From: Lactifluus volemus
Lineage: Eukaryota > Basidiomycota > Agaricomycetes > Russulales > Russulaceae
Reading direction: 5' to 3'
Assembly: GCA_022376515.1 (NCBI GenBank)
Contig: WTXI01000053.1
Coordinates: 1-64,000, forward strand
Length of the DNA: 64,000 bases
The notes below the pieces were generated by a model. It saw nothing but the letters and a program-made list of their open reading frames with translations, was not told where the DNA came from and ran no database searches. The position numbers and the translations under genes are program-made. Of the stretch, positions 46,772-60,471 are shown piece after piece; the stretch's first letter is position 1; each line of letters starts with the position of its first letter.

Positions 46772-49707
46772 CTCTCGGCTTGCTCTATTATCATGTGATG
46801 TGTCTCGTACGGTTTACTACTGTATTCGATCCTGTCCCTTGTTCTCGCAGCCTCCTATGGTTCTTGCCCAGTTTTTCTCTTTATTGTGTTCCTGATTTCT
46901 CTTTGTTCTTGTCCTTGAAGAGCTTCTTGTCCGGCTATTTTAGCTATTAACGCGCGATGATGGAAACTACGTTTTTATGAACCTCTGATAATTTGGTTGG
47001 ATTTTGATAAAATGATCTAACTATGACATCAATCTGAACTCGAGACGACAATCAAATGCCCTCGGAAACAGTATTATTTGTATGAAGTAACCTCTGGCCG
47101 TCAAAATCTGATGGGTGAAGGCATTTGACCTGACACGAATTACCAGCAGTTAAATGAGTACAAAAGATGTACTGACACTTGACTATATCGCCGGTGATTG
47201 TTGAACTTCAAGGCTGTCCGTGTTTCATACCAGGAATGAAGGACCGACTAGAAATTTATGCCAAAAACCACAACTCGAAGTTTCCGACACCGAATTGTGA
47301 GTTGGGCTAAATGGCTTGACGGTGCAAGACCGGCAAGTCGGGAGAAACCAACAAGAGAGCTGATTTGAAAGAGTGGGACAGGATCTCAAAATTTGGCGCT
47401 TTTCAGGCATCGTCCTCCGCCGATGTCATACAAGTTTGATGATGATGATGGTAGTTGGCCAATAAGCTGGTTGTTTGATCCGAGGTTCAGTCCCGGGAAC
47501 TGACGCAGATGGCGACGACAAACTGAAGTTTGCCAGGCGGCCAGACGTCCGACGCCACTGGCACCTGTTACACGCGTATGGTGTCGCTCACCGCTGGGTG
47601 ACGCGAAATCGAGCGCCCAAATTGACGTGCCAGACATACAGTACTGTTAAGTTACTAGTAAAGGCGCAGACCTAGAATAGATTCCCGGATCAAACAAGCA
47701 ACTGACACCACGTGAACGGCTTGAAGTATCGGACAGTGCACCAATGGCAGCTGGAGAAATCTAATTTATTTAAAGCACTGCCCTGCGAGCTGCAGTAGTT
47801 GTATGCCGGCACTGCTATATCGCGCGGGCACAGGTGAATTTATGCTCATCCGCGTGGCGAGCAAAAGGTAATATATCACAACTTGAAGTGGCCAAAGCAT
47901 GATGGAGCAGTTGAAATCTGCGAGCGTCAAGTGCATGAATGCAGGGGAAATCGCCATGATCCTAGTATAGCTGGCGCCAATGTGTTTGTCACCGTTGTGG
48001 GTAAAATATACAGGGTAAAAAAAGAGAAAAATGGGGCGAAAATCGTCGTCATCGGCGCGTCATCATCGATTGCGTGGGAAAGTATCTAGAGATGCAACTT
48101 CGGAGGAGACACTCACCGGTACACAGTACTACCTATAAAACATCATCGCGCAAGACACTAGGACTACCTATAAAGAAGCGTAGGCCCACCCACGCGTCAC
48201 GTTTACTCGCCTGTTCCTTCGCCTGTTCCTTCAAGTTAGGCCTCGTCTCTGTTCATTATAGACGAGGCCTAACTTGAAGGCTCATTTACCTACTGTGAGC
48301 TGCCGCGAGTAAATCAGTTGATAAATTCATGCATTCTCACTTCGTGAAGGAGTTCGTCAGCATTCCATTAACCTCAGACTAGTCGCGCGCTCGCCAGCAC
48401 GAGAGCAGGGAGGTAAGTACTACATATGCGGTCCATAAGGTGTGACTACGGGGTAAAGTAACGAGATTTCAGGTCCTTGTGCGCACACGCCCGGTCGTGC
48501 GTCACACTTGCTGTAATTCACTAATGTCTGTAGGTAGTCCTTGTATACGATACTGAAATCACTGTCATGGTAAATGCCAGTACACTCCACAACTTCAGGG
48601 TGAGTTATATCATAAAGTCACGGACAAACCCTCACCATGCTCTCGTGGATGGGAAATAGAGCCGCAACATGCGCAACATCCCTCAATCTCTGCTCACTCC
48701 ACAGGGAATCTCAACTTGTGCACCCGAAAAGTCGCGTTCTGTCTGTGAGTTGAGATGTGTTGCTCCTGATGAAGAGAAAAAATCTAACCATAGGCTCTCG
48801 ACGAGCTTCGGTTGCTCTAATCCGCGGGTCTACTGCAAGTCTTTCAAGACACTTTATCAATCTCAACTACTTGATCGTGATGCTGTTCGAAAGGAATGGA
48901 TTGTTCTAGACATAACGTTTTTCAAGTCAAGTCAAGTACGTATGCAATCAATTTCAAACGGAATCACGCTATTTAAGTTCATGACTTTCTAGAAGTTCAA
49001 GCTTCCCCAGATCGGAGCGGAGATAGGAGCTGTGTTCTTGAATGTGTTCCAAGCCTAAGGCCGGGTAAGACTCAGTTGCTAGTGCTATTCTCATGACCTC
49101 ATCGTTACATGGGACTCCGTAATATTTGTCAAGTTCTTTTTCAGAACCTACTAATTTCTATATTCTGTATCTGTACATACTTGACTTGTACCCCAGGAAC
49201 TGTAAGTAAGCCTTTTATCTTTGACTTCCTAGTGGATCCGCGTTATCAGGCACCGTCGCACCGATGCGATAACCATCTAGACTATCTAGTCATGGTCTTA
49301 CCACAGGTGCTTGGATGCTTCCATACCAGATGGTCGACACCGTCTCCGAGCTGCTGCAATACCTAGAGCCACTCAAAACGGACGTTTTCATACATAGTCA
49401 AGTTTTCCAAGTGATATACCAGTGCTCTAACTGAACGACGCGCCCGTGATATCTTATTTCTGAATGAGCTCCCTATGGAGTCTCTAGTACTCCTGTGGTC
49501 ATTTGGAAGGACTCGCATCATGATGTATGTCCGAATCAGCCTGTCTTTCCACGGGAAAATGATTCGTGTGTTATACGGCTCGCCGACCAAGTCGGACGAA
49601 GAATCAAAAGTTTCATTGCAAAGACATTACGTCCGAGACGAAATCAAAACTAACGAGCCGCTAGCACCAGTCAAAAAGAGTCACATAGCATCGTCAGAAG
49701 AGTTCTA
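46772..49707. other. Long intergenic region with a perfect hairpin
   Basis: About 2.9 kb with no convincing gene; the 107-codon frame at 48669-48992 has no recognisable features. It contains the 21-bp perfect inverted repeat at 48228-48280 and a duplicated CGCCTGTTCCTT word just before it (48208-48231). Confidence 0.45.
48228..48280. repeat. Perfect 21-bp inverted repeat (hairpin)
   Basis: Arms 48228-48248 and 48260-48280 are exact reverse complements with an 11-nt loop (48249-48259). A perfect 21-bp stem is far beyond chance in this length. The left arm is preceded by two copies of CGCCTGTTCCTT. A transcribed form would give a 53-nt stem-loop; it may also be a palindromic remnant of an insertion. 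Confidence 0.85.
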
Positions 49708-51721
49708 CTATATCACCGACTCGTCCGACCCATGCCTCTGTTTCCGCGCAGTGTTGACAGACTGCAAACGTCGCTGCCTCAGCGCGCGCCGTGCGGCCTC
49801 CTCCTTCTCCGACAGCTGCGACCAGCGCGCCATCGAGGTGCCTCCAGAGACGCGGGACATATCCGATCCGACTGACGTTGCAGACGATGCCGACGACGAT
49901 GGGCGACGCATCAACGACTGGCGCCGCCGTGAGCCATGCTGCCTTTTCATCGATATAGTGCGCACGCCGCTCGTGCGTGGTATCTCAGGCGGTAGCGGGA
50001 GATACGATAGGCGCGGCGGCACTAGGGACGCTTGGGGTGACGGTGTGCGTGGGAAGAAGAGGCCGGGCGTAAGCGGACGCGGGATAGTGCTGGTTCTGGA
50101 CGAAGACGGGAGGGGATCTGGGACTCCACGGATATGCACGATGCCTGCGCCTTCGCGCGTCTCCTCGAGTGTCCATGGACGTGAAGTCATCGACGATGCG
50201 GCAGAATCGGCGCGCGCGACGGCAGAAGGCGTGGTATGTTTCCAATCATAAGCCGTCACGTTGGGGCGAGTCGGAGGAGGGTGCGGGTCGGTGGTGAAGA
50301 CACCCAGGGCGCTTGCGATATTATGCCGCAGGGAGTCTCGCCAGGTTTCGATGGCTCCTGGTGGAGGAGGAACTGGAGACTCGGTCGGCTTCGTAGAACG
50401 TTCCACGAGGCGTTCCTCCCACTGATTATGATCCGGTGAGGCTGTCGGATTGATGGGTCGCGGTGGCGGCGGCGGCGACGACGACGACGACGCTATAACC
50501 CAGGGTACGTCGAGGCCGGATCCACGCAGGCTCAGGTACCGCGGCTTGGACATCACGCTAGACTGGCGTGAGGTGCCGACATCGTCAAGTCCCGTTTGTG
50601 GCGTAGTTGATTCGTCGCCAGAGGTGAGAATATCACCCGCAACGAGATTTGCAACGCGCAAGAAACCAACGTCTTGCATGAGGCCAGGCACGCTTGTGTC
50701 TGAGTGACGCAGTTCCAATGGAAGTGGGCGTACTGTAGGGTACGGGCCATGGGTAATTGCAGACATGGTGGTCAGAGTCGGCAGGTGCTGCATGTGGCTA
50801 GGACCGCCATGCGATGACAAGAGAGTGCTCGTGCTATGCCGCGGATCACCAACGTCACGCTCACGTAGTGGCTGCCGCCAGGACGAGGATGTCCCAGAAG
50901 AGGAAATGGTATCTTCCGGGAGTTTGTCGCCGCTTTCCGCTCGTCCCCAGCCCCAGTGTGACTCCCACGGACGCTTGTTGGTGCGCTTGCGCACGCGGTG
51001 CCACCAGACAAAGAGAGTGATGAGAGTGGCAAGCACGGCAAGGCTGAGCAGAGCAATTCCTGCCCAGAAAGAGGCGCCGTGAACATTGTTACGACTACTC
51101 ACGGCGGCGGCTGGTGCGACAGCCGCAGCGGATTGCACCGGGGATGAAGTCGGGCTGCTGCCCGAAAGACTGGCCGAAAGAGCGGTGGAGGTTGCCACAT
51201 CATTAGATAACGTCGAGGGAAAGGAATTGAACACAGATGACGACAGGAGCGCATTCCCTGACGAGGAGACAGTCGGCTATGATTAATTTGTAAAACACAC
51301 GGATCAATTGATGAACAAGGGGCCGTATTCGCACCAAAAAAGAACCGGAAGGCAAAGGCGTCACCGACGTGGGTGCAGCCGATTCTACAAAGGGCGCACC
51401 CTGAGAGACCGAGGGCACAGTCAAAGGCGATGGCGAGGACGCTCCGATGGTGTGCTGAGGAGGTGTGCCAGGTGTAGAGGCGGAGGCAGCAGGGTTCGAT
51501 AAGACTGGTGGCGACCCATCGTGAGCCTGTCCTGGGAGAACCTGGGGAACCTGACCATTCTCGATGACCTCATAGCCTGGACCAAGAACAAAAGCAAAAG
51601 GTTTAACGCTCAAGAGATGATTATTCTGAGGCACGACAGGCGCTACGTCGCGGGCCTCGCGGGAGAAACCGCCGCGCATAATAAACAAAAAAAAAAAAAA
51701 AGAGCGCGCCTGGCGCAACAA
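49708..51721 (-). CDS. Single-pass membrane protein with disordered cytosolic tail
   Basis: Two main exons on the minus strand. The upstream one, ending near 51299, gives a Pro/Ser/Thr-rich extracellular part; an intron of 58 nt ends at about 51282; the second exon continues Ser/Thr-rich, then one clear membrane helix (FWAGIALLSLAVLATLITLFVWW, about 51010-51080) followed by basic residues (HRVRKRTNKR) and a tail of over 400 Ser/Pro/Arg-rich residues to the stop at 49708. This plan resembles fungal cell-wall stress sensors and other mid2-like proteins, but I see no WSC domain. The start is unclear because a T15 run at about 51684-51700 (minus-strand reading) falls where a signal peptide would be expected, and its length may be wrong. 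Confidence 0.55.
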
Positions 51722-51968
51722 AGGGAAATGACGAGCGCTTCCAGAGCGGGTATGAAAACAAGACTAAATGTGGCAAGTTGCATGTTTATAATAGCTGATA
51801 AGTTAGGAGGATATAGAAAACCGGACCATCAGTCAAGGATCAAATTCACTCGACAAAAGTTCAAGTTCAACTGAAAGTGGCCAAACTCTCCAAAGGCGGA
51901 ATAAGCGCTCGTTGGTACCCACTTTGTAATTCCGAGTCGTCACCGCGTCACCCGTGGACCGATCGCAA

Positions 51969-53124
51969 ATGAGTCTTGTTAAGCATCACGTTTCAGGATC
52001 CAAAGATACATATTACATCCCCAACTTTGTAACCGCAGACGAAGAGGCCTATCTGTTGCGCAAGGTGAGCCGAGTCGACTTTCGATAGTCAAATTTTGGG
52101 GTTTAACAACTGTGTAGATCCAAGAGACCCCGCAGCCGAAATGGAAGCAGCTTTCGAATCGGAGGTGCGCCCACAGTTCATTTATGTATCATTTCTCCCT
52201 GTAATGATTGTTCCTCAGGCTGCAGACATGGGGTGAGTCTGTGCCCCCGTTTGATTCCCGTATTCAAGCACGCTTGGCTGATGCTATGCCCACTCCACCC
52301 ACATATCATCCTAACCTCTTTTCTCTCGCTGTCGCACACAGGTGGTGACCTAACAGCGAAAAATGTTCTCGTGACGCAGCCACTCCCGCCATTCATATCC
52401 ACCTAGTGAGTGAATGCAATTTCTCACCTCCAATTTACGGCACTGTAATCTACCCACCCATCTGGGACAAGCCCAGATCTGATAACACGTATCGCCTCGA
52501 CTGGGGCGTTCGATGGCTCGCCACACCGGAAGCCGAATCACGTCATATTAAACGAGGTGCGTGTTCACCCGGCACCGAACCACGGAACAAAGAGATGCCA
52601 GAGAACGGTTAGTCAACTCGGCTTACTCACGCGCTTTTGCCTGTAGTATCTCCCTGGCCAGGGAATTATGGTCCGTAACACTTTCCTCGCTAACCTCGTG
52701 TTTGGATTATTTTTTTAAACGATCCAAACGACTTTAATTCTTCCCCTGTTAGCCACATCAAGATGGCCCCGCGTATCATCCAGTTGTCGCGACGCTCTCG
52801 CTCGGGAGTCACACTGTAATGCACTATTACGACGTACCCGCATGCGCACCAGTGCTCTCACTTCTGCTGGAACCGCGTAGCCTCGTCATCACTGCAAGTG
52901 AGCAGTACACTACAAGCACGCACGGCATCGACGCCATCGCGGAGGACCGCATGGGGGATTTCGGGTTGGCGAATTCTAGCATGCTCGACGCTTCTGACAA
53001 CAGAAGCGTCCTCTACACGGAGGACGATGTGCTTCCGCGTCAGACGCGGTACAGTCTGACGTGCAGGGATGTCGCGCGCGCGATGAACATCAATGCTGGC
53101 AGGCTTCCTAAGGAGAAAAGTTGA
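51969..53124 (+). CDS. ALKBH6: ALKBH6-like Fe(II)/2-oxoglutarate dioxygenase
   Basis: A member of the AlkB family, of uncertain substrate (nucleic acid repair or modification). The start at 51969 gives a leader and TYYIPNFVTADEEAYLLRK, then short exons: 52118-52164, a 14-nt microexon-like LQTWG piece near 52220, 52342-52405, 52472-52556, and YLPGQGIM near 52648-52671. The catalytic part starts PHQDGPAYHP (HxD iron ligands) and TLSLGSHTV; LLEPRSLVI and the HGID His follow, and the last exon ends LPKEKS, stop 53122-53124. The exon at 52472-52556 reads correctly as TGAFDGSPHRKPNHVILNE only if the acceptor is at 52471; other frames there are misleading. Confidence 0.85.
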
Positions 53125-54207
53125 CAGTGGAGTCACAATTGATCGTGTTTTCGGTGTGCCACGCAGCTGCGCTCAAGGCACCAGGTTCTTGTTCCATGCG
53201 TCTGCTTCGACCAAGTATCGGTGTCCGCAGCTGGAGTCGCTCGACCTCGTGAGCTGATAACGCCCATATCGGAGAGCGGGGTAGTTGATAGCTATCAGAT
53301 GAAATACGGGGGCTGAAATAAAGTGGTTATCCTTTGACTTTGTTGACGTTGAGCGGGTGTCCCTGCGGCTCCGAGTCTGCGCAGCAATGTTACTGCGGTA
53401 GTGGCTGCGGCGTTCCATATGGCCCCAATAGAGCAATTGAGATGCATGATTTCCTGTGAGATTGATGGAGACATATGAATTGGGTAGGCAGTGAAATTAC
53501 TTGAGCGACGTCCGGTGGTGGCTGTGACCGGACTGTAATTGCGTCTCCGAGAATTTCCGGTAGGCATGCTTACATTGTAACGCTGACCGAGTTTACCGGT
53601 TGGGCAACGGGACAACCGGCAGTGAAGAGAGAGAGAGACGAATACTGACGACGAGGTATGGAATGTTACCGCAGCAGAAATCAAGCATCATGACATTTCG
53701 GAGCCGACGGGTGGGCCGGAAAGAGTCAAGGGTTACTAGTAATCTAGATATACCAAGGACACTCCGGCTTTGCTCACAGAGTGATAAAATGTCAATGGGA
53801 ATGACAATGAGCGCGTATCAAAAGTTGATTTGAAATAAAAGGTGAACCCGCTTAGGTGATAAGTGTAGTAAGCGAGCGTGTCCTGGGCCAGTTTACCCTT
53901 CCTTCGTCCGATTCCTTACCATCTCCCTCTCCAAAGGCCATCTACTCTTCAATTTCATTTCTTCCTTTCTTCTTTCTCTTTCTAATCCTAGGCCTCCAAA
54001 CATAATCTTCAAATTTGCTCTCAGCCTAACCTCTCAACAATTGGTTAGCGTTTATTTGGTTCCTCTACGCCCGTCCTCTTGAAAATAAGCCCTCGCCACT
54101 TCCGCTCGGCGCGCACTTGGACACTGGCATAACATCCTAGATTATCGGTGCGTCCTACCTTGACGGTCACGCGACATCCCTACGATCGGCTTATATCGCA
54201 ACTAGTT
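53125..54207. other. Intergenic, promoter of the conserved unknown gene
   Basis: About 1.1 kb. The part from 53890 to 54000 is pyrimidine-rich. No gene seen. Confidence 0.4.
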
Positions 54208-56179
54208 ATGTTTGCCACCCTCTCTTCATTTCTGCCCTCGGCACTCCAGCAAAACTCCCCTAACCCTGGAAATTCCACGAGCAAGGACGATCCAACGGTC
54301 CATGCCGGGGAAACCAAGCCAACCGAGGTAGTAGGCTCGGACGAAGTGGGTGTCAAGAGGAAGGAAAGGAAATTTAACCACGAAGTACGTATACCTCTAT
54401 CTCTTACTCGCTACCTTGTCTTATCACGCTTGTACATAGTCTTTCATTGTTGTGCGACCTCCACCCGCAAAGTCGAATCATCCCTTGAATTTGCAGGTCC
54501 AGCTTGTTCCTCCCCAATCCCGTGATCGCACTCGCTCTATGGATACATCACTCTCGCAGGATCAAGACGAAAATGGTCTCAGCCGCACCACCTCCAATCG
54601 ATCTGACGTCTCTATGTATTCTGGTTATTCATCCGTCGCTTCCTTCTCCTCCGTCGCGTCTTCCTCCACCGCCTCGTCTCGGAGGATGATCATCCCCCTT
54701 TATAACCTCCAGGCCCACAACGTCATGACTAATATTATCGTCGATGCTGGCACGGACGCAAAAGTAGCAAAATTTCAGAAACGCGGCCTGGAGATTGTAG
54801 GGCTCGCTACTCTCGAACCCATCGAGGTATTCGGTTCCAACCCGGCCATTGCCACCCAGTTTCCTTCACCGAGTAATCGACCCAGCATCGATGACCATCA
54901 CGACCCCATTCATTCTATTCCACGGCCTGGGACTTCGGATGGTGTGCATACACCTGCTTCATCTTCGTTATCGCTTACGTCCGGAAGCGTGGACGCTACA
55001 TCCCCAACCGCGCCTGTGGTGGTTCGGACCGATAATAACTTGACACCCACCACTGGTTCGAAAAAGATCCTGGGCAGGTTCTTCAAGAAGAGGGATACCC
55101 AGTCGTCATCGCCACCTTCATCGTCTCCCTTGTCATCTCCCTTGAGTAATTCGTTTTTTCGTGCGCCACGCCCAACGGGACAGTCTTTTATGATACCCCA
55201 GAGAAGTTCGAAGCGCGATTCAAAGCCAGGCCCTGGACAACATTCGGAATCGTCTATGAGCCCACCAAGTAGCATACACACGAACCCACATTTGCAACCT
55301 GCAGTTCTCGGCGTTCATCCTTCTTGTAGCTCACCGATACTCCCACCAAAAGGCCGGCCTCATAGTTACACTTGGGTCGTGCGAAAATGGATCAAGGGTT
55401 CTAACGACGGTCTCTTGGGCAACGTCATCGGGCATATGAATTCTCTCAGCTTATCAGATGAGCGGCGACAATCACGGAACCAGCCTGAAGAGGGCGCTGT
55501 GGAGGTTCTGTTTGTGTGGACCCGCGGAAAGAAGAAGAAAAGAAAGTCGAGCGAATCCGGACGACCAGCTGGCGGCCGTCGATCCAATGTCACTGGTCCG
55601 CCAAGGTCTCCCTCGCCGTCGCTGAATCACCCGGGGTTGATGGACAGAACCGAGAAGCGGCTGTCCACTCTATCGGGCCATAGTATATCGACGGCGAGCG
55701 AGCTTGACGGCGCCGCGGGGCGCGCACGCAGGGATGACGACGGTGGTGATGAGAGCGATCCTGAAGACTCGGAGACTCCCTGGACGTGTACTGTGGTCAT
55801 ATCCCGACTCGGTAGCGTCGGAGGCGCGGCCAGTACAAATGGCAGTAGTCGTGGTAGTGGCGACTCCCCTGTGGTGCGGGTACGCGTCGCGACGTTCTCG
55901 CCAACGCCGCATCATCCCAAAGTCGTCGCGCTGCTCAAGGTGCCCTTCCCACTGCCGGATATCATCGTCGATCGGTTACAGGTCTGTCGTCGTGTTGTCA
56001 ATGCCCAGGGTATCGCTCGTCCGAGTTGCGACTTGGACGCGGTGGAAGGGCTCGTGCTCACCGCTGAAGAGATCAAGGACGTCGTATCTTCGACGGGCCT
56101 TTGGCTGGTCGTGCGTGAGAGCATCGGTGGCGTCGGGAAGATTAACCGGAAGGGTGACGGGTGGCGTATTCGCGCATAG
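54208..56179 (+). CDS. Conserved basidiomycete protein of unknown function (copy A)
   Basis: Two exons: 54208-54384 and 54497-56179, about 620 residues. The body is Ser/Pro-rich and mostly disordered, with ordered-looking segments: HNVMTNIIVDAGTDAK and GLEIVGLATLEPIEVF near the start, a KKILGRFFKKRD basic patch, YTWVVRKWIKG, and a C-terminal domain VRVATFSPTPHHPKVVALLK..FPLPDI that ends in a likely folded module with LTAEEIKDVVSSTGLWLVV. I do not recognise a characterised family, although similar architectures are common in agaricomycete genomes. Convergent with the NLR gene. A second, broken copy follows at 60915-62584. Confidence 0.7.
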
Positions 56180-56875
56180 AGATCTTTGAGCGCGCAACGT
56201 AAGACCCCCGGCAGGCAGCAGTCATAAATTCTGTTTCTCTCGCAAGCGTGTGTTATAATCATAACAGTATTGCTAGTACTGTAACTCGTTTTTCAGCTGC
56301 TCATCTCATCTTTTTACCTTTCTCACTCTTGTTTCTCTCTCTCCTAGTAGTATACACACACTTGTGCTTTTGTCATCCGCCTCACCATCCTTTTTTCTTT
56401 TGGTTTCTCACGAATCTCTTTGGGATTTCTTATATTTATTGGATGCGCGAGTTCTATGGCCAACTCGGAATCGAATATAATGAATGAATGCTACTACTTG
56501 GAAGATGCCAGAACTTGAATGGGGGTTTCGTGTACTTCTCTTCAGATCCTCTTTAAGAAGTCCTGTGATCCCAAATTAACTTAACCAAGCGAAGTAACAA
56601 AATTAGATCACTCGGATCGGATCCGTACCAAGATCATTATACAGGAAAGTGAGACCAATACTAATACAGTACAATCCACCTAGCCTGCTTGATGGTAACC
56701 GATCAAAAATACATTAAACCGCCCTCAGGACCTCCTTACGTATAGGAAACGCTGCGATAATGGTGAGGAGCGAAGGGTGGCCATGGCTGCATGGATGATA
56801 TCAGACTTGACGTCTACCAAGAAAATGGTGGATACATACTACCCCTATTGCGCATCAGCGGTGCCAAGCTTGAGT
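56180..56875. other. Intergenic between convergent genes (duplicated)
   Basis: About 0.7 kb of 3' flanking DNA, repeated almost exactly at 62585-63248 (same T-rich TTTTTCTTTTGG word and ATAATGGTGAGGAGCG segment). Nothing coding. Confidence 0.5.
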
Positions 56876-59800
56876 CTAATCTCTCGACGAGCCGTACTTC
56901 AACAATAGCTCCCTGATTGAATCCTTGTCTCTCTCCACCTCTACTCTGGGTCTAAAGTCGTGGAGCTTAGAATAGAGCTGGGCCCGAGGCGGCTCTCTGT
57001 CCACTGCTTGGAATGGTGTCCATCCTTCATCGTCCCGCACGTGTACATCGGCACCAAGCTCCAGTAGCTGCTGCACGACATTCAAGTGTCCCCTTCTTGA
57101 GGCCTCATGCAGTAGAGTCTTGCCTTCGAAGCCCAGCAGAGCATGTGGGTTCCCAGAATGGAGTAGTAGCAGCTGTACGAGTTGCGGATGTTCCCGCTCC
57201 AGCGCATAATAGAGTGGTGGCACTGTCAACCAAAACCCCGTGGCGTTCGGATCTGCATTGGACTCGAGAAGTAGTTTTGCAATCTCTACATGTCCCACAA
57301 TTGACGCCAGATGTAGTGGGGTCTCGTCAGATATATTCTTGAGGTTCGGATTTGCATTGGACTCAAGAAGTAGTTTTACAGTCTCCACATGTCCCGCACT
57401 TGACGCTTTATGTAGTTGGGTGTCGCTAAGGTTATCCTGGGCATTTATGTTTCCACCGTATTCAATCAGTAATTGAAAAATCCTGAGATGGCCTCTACGG
57501 GATGCAAGAAATAAAGGAGTGCGGCCCGTAGGATCACCGATGTTGGGATTGGCGCCATGTTTGAGTAGTAACTGCACGATTTGGAGAAATCCCTCTGAGG
57601 ATGCAGCTACCAACGGAGTCCCATGCCAACCACCTCGCGCATTTACATCCTGGGAGCATGTGGTGATCAGCCAGTCTGCGATTTCATGAAAGCCACAAAA
57701 TGCGGAATAGTATAATGGGCCTCCTCTTTGAGCGTGGCGTATTGATGTCTTGGGACCCAAGTCGTGTATCCGAGTCCATACTGCAAAGTGGGGCTTGTAA
57801 GGATTGAACAGCTGCCTCATGTCCCGTCCGACATGCGATGACACAGCCCCAAACTTCGCATGGTCCACCCAGTGTCGAGCAGCATATCGAGCCAGGGGAA
57901 ACTTTTTGACCCTATTCTCGGCGATGTTATTGTCAATTTGGAGTACAATGAAAAGGCATGTTTGTGCCACAGTCGTGTGTGACCTTTCGAGGGGAACGTA
58001 AAATCGCGGAAGCCGTCCTCTTGCGATCCGGGTCGATGTCAAGAACTCCTTGACAGAGAAATGCGAAAATTGCACAACACGACTGTCATGTGCCTTGATA
58101 ACAGAGATCATGCTCGAGCATGTAGATAAAACTGCACTTGCTGCATCCTCGGGCCGCCAGTCCTCTTCAAATATAGGTCTTCCCTCGTCATCGAAATCAA
58201 ATGCGAGAAACTCCCCAAGCTCCTCGACCCGGAGTGGACGGAACGCCACTGTGACACACTGGAATAGACGATGGGCAAACTCCCACTTTTCCTCGTCTAT
58301 ATCCAGCAATGTCCTTTCGTACGTCTCATCCAATGTGGTAGGTAATTCGTCAAGAGCTCGACGAATACGCTGTGGAAGACAGCGTCGGAGCTTGTCCAGT
58401 TGACACGACACCCATCGAAACCTATATCATCACGTGAGCTGACGTTCAAGTTGCAGCAGCAGAGGTTGTCTCACATTCCGCCCGCCCGTTCACACAGCCT
58501 GGTGATCACGAGTTGTTGGTCTTGCTTTCTCCATTTGCACGTGCTCGGGTCAGAATTGATAAACGATTCGATGTATTTATTGATATCTTCCGTTTGCCCA
58601 CTTTCGACGTGGAGTGAGACCGTATGAGATGCCAATTTCTCGAGAGCGGCTTGGATGTCCGCCTCAGGACGGCTTGTGACACAGATATGTAGGTGTGAAT
58701 ATTGCAGGTTCACAAGCCATTTCACGAGATCCAGGACTCGCTCCCGAGGTGATGGTGTGCCGGCACTTTGAGGACATTCGTCGAGCGCGTCGATGACGAT
58801 AAAGAGTGGGCCTTGATTCGGAGTTGCCAGCATATCCTTCAAACATTCTCTCATCGTTTCATCATCGGGCTGCTCAGAGCCGGCTTTGCGTGACGAATGC
58901 AATCGTGAAAGGATGTTGCAACAATCATCGGATTGAGCAGAACATTGGACGAGAATTGAAGCAAGTAAGGCGCGAGCACTTTGCTTTGACGTGTCCTTAA
59001 AGTCGAGATAAAAATAAGCCAGCGAGGCTAATCCGGTGTCACTCATTCTCTTGATGTCTCGAGTGACCGTGGAGCTAAGTCAAAGTTTGAACGTTAATCC
59101 TCAAAGAGGCAAGGGGTGAGTACGAACCAGAGAACGCTCTTTCCACAGCCGGCTGTCAAGGCGACTCCTCGTCACAGAAGCGAAAGAAAGAGGTGTGTAA
59201 TGAGCTTACGATTACCACGAATCCATAATAGCGAACCAGTCTTTTTCCATTCTTGGAAAGTGTCACCTTGGATGAACCACTCGGCAGTTCCCTCGTGGTG
59301 AGCGCCTCGGGCGAGGTTATCATTGACGGATGGATCTGGAGGGGAAAGCCAACGTCCAAAGCTCTCCTGCAGCTGGACACCTACGAGGTAGTGTTGGTCT
59401 CGAGAACGAATTCACAACGCTGACATGAACAGGCTAAATGATTGGACGCACGATTTGATTTGTTCATGTCACTTGCGATTTGCTGCATGAGTACTAGCAC
59501 CATGCTCAGTTGTGCGATGCTCAGGCCATCCAACATGCTAGCCATACCTAGAGCTTGATGGATATCATCTGCTACGACCTCGCCATCTAGACAGAATGTG
59601 CGATACTGAGGAGTGAGCGAGCGACAAGTGAACAAGGCTGCACACCATTCAAGTTTTTGACAAGACCATACACAACTTGTAACGTCTGCGCAGCGGTGGC
59701 TCGAGCTTCTTCTTGGGTCAGTCGGTCTAATCGTTGCAGCACCGCTTCGACCTCATTATCTCCCAGCAACTTCTTTCCAAATTTCTCTACCATATGTCAA

Positions 59801-60471
59801 GTCAATAAGAATACTCACGGGGAAAATCATGAACTCACTCAGGCGTCCTTCCTTGACATGTTTCGTCGCAAGGCTAAGGGTACTGAGTATTTCAATTAGT
59901 ATCTTTATGATTATCTCAGTCATCGCCGGGTTGGATGGGATCTTGGTGTAGATATTGAGCCGTCTGAGAAAGTTTTCGATGGATTCGAAGAGATCGATAA
60001 GGGCGTCGTAACTCGCACTAACATCCTTTATCGCCTGTGGCTACCAATGTCACAAAACCTCGGGGAAGATTAAGAGAACATACGGCAAGAAGTATGCCGA
60101 TTCCAGCACAGATAGCCTTTGTAGGTGGGAATGTCTGCAGAAGTAGGGTTATCGAACACTAGCAGTTATGTGGGTGAAGGAGTGCGTACCGAGCCAATGC
60201 CCGCACCAAGGGCTCCTTTTGATAGACCATACAGGACATGAATAGTCCGCTTTAGCCACGTCATCACATTTCCATTGTCATCTCGAAATTTGCGGAATGC
60301 CTCTGCTTGTTCTTGGAGTACGGCGATAGCAGAATCAGCATCGTCGCAGCTGGTGAGTCTGAGGGCCAGTTGATGTTCGAGTAGGTTCACGCCTGCTTGG
60401 TTTTTGTATTGATTCAAGGCAGTCTCGAAGAGAGATTGGAGTTCTGGACAAGGATTTATGGACTCGGACAT
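56876..60471 (-). CDS. STAND/NLR-like receptor: Goodbye-NACHT-ankyrin (copy A)
   Basis: From ATG 60471: an N-terminal helical region matching the fungal STAND Goodbye domain (ALIDLFESIENFLRRLNIYT, ILSTLSLATKHV), spread over short exons to about 59600; then a NACHT nucleotide-binding domain with Walker A reading AGCGKSVL (joined across introns near 59154) and Walker B FIVIDALDEC (about 58790); then a winged region and an HSC/FSH-rich link (RVVQFSHFSVKEFL); then seven or more ankyrin repeats (GRTPLFLASRRGHL, NPNLKNISDETPLHLAS, ...) to the stop at 56876. Such proteins act in fungal nonself recognition and programmed cell death; the N-terminal domain is the presumed signalling part. One exon join near 59810-59830 is off by one base. 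The gene looks functional. Confidence 0.85.
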
